Part shown: positions 12,348 to 12,413 of the stretch, one piece after another
Layout of the letters: every line of letters begins with the position of its first letter
Numbering within the stretch: position 1 is the stretch's first letter
NCBI GenBank assembly: GCA_964503475.1
Contig: CAZCZU010000059.1
Span: 1-12,413, forward strand
Direction of reading: 5' to 3'
Origin: CAZCZU01 sp964503475
Lineage (GTDB): Bacteria; Pseudomonadota; Zetaproteobacteria; Mariprofundales; Mariprofundaceae
Length of the DNA stretch: 12,413 nt
The notes under the pieces: model-generated
Database searches by the model: none
What the model was told of the DNA's origin: nothing
The model's input: only the letters and a program-made list of their open reading frames with translations
Made by a program: the position numbers and the translations under genes

Positions 12348-12413
12348 CTAGCTCAGAAGTCGATCAAGTCCCAGATCTGCTGTAAATTCATTTTCCGTCA
12401 GGTTTGGATTTGT
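12348..12413 (-). CDS. C-terminal end of a cassette gene, 5' beyond the window
   Basis: An open frame enters from the right edge and ends at TAG (12348-12350), reading TNPNLTENEFTADLGLDRLLS. Its hydrophilic, helix-like character suggests a real protein C terminus. It stops 60 nt before the attC R'' core. Too short to identify. Confidence 0.35.
   Translation of the reverse strand, partial: TNPNLTENEFTADLGLDRLLS

Overview
The window reads as an accessory-edged stretch of a GC-rich proteobacterial chromosome. The rnfABCDGE gene order, a nadB/rseC neighbourhood, an Mrp/ApbC ATPase and a free-standing RseC point to Gammaproteobacteria or a close relative such as Zetaproteobacteria; the species cannot be fixed from this sequence alone.

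Layout. (1) 1-2115, minus strand: a FIST-domain sensor protein whose 3' end overlaps by 11 nt a GAF-like/PAS/histidine-kinase gene that runs off the left edge. The kinase frame is interrupted by an in-frame TAG at 783-785. (2) 2252-7802, minus strand: a tightly packed rnfA-B-C-D-G-E operon for an ion-translocating ferredoxin:NAD oxidoreductase. It continues, through TGATG stop/start overlaps, into a 41-codon single-span membrane protein and a MIF-type tautomerase. (3) 7803-8121: a divergent control region with a perfect 16-bp palindrome, a candidate rnfA promoter, four 10-bp tandem repeats and a T8 tract. (4) 8122-9195, plus strand: the Fe-S carrier ATPase Mrp/ApbC. (5) 9196-9532: a non-coding interval built of palindromic REP-like units. 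(6) 9533-11394, minus strand: nadB (L-aspartate oxidase) overlapped by an acylphosphatase gene. (7) 11439-11882, plus strand: an RseC/MucC-family membrane protein. (8) 11877-12413: an AT-rich segment that I interpret as the distal end of an integron cassette array. It has two attC-like sites, a complete 352-bp cassette encoding a two-span membrane protein, and the end of a second cassette.

Functional theme. Rnf (called Rsx in E. coli) and RseC are known there to act together in keeping SoxR reduced. Mrp/ApbC handles Fe-S clusters, and NadB feeds quinolinate to the Fe-S enzyme NadA. The core of the window is thus a redox/Fe-S maintenance neighbourhood. The less expected parts are the amber-interrupted kinase, the two small genes fused translationally to the rnf operon, and the cassette array whose last attC core coincides with the rseC stop codon.
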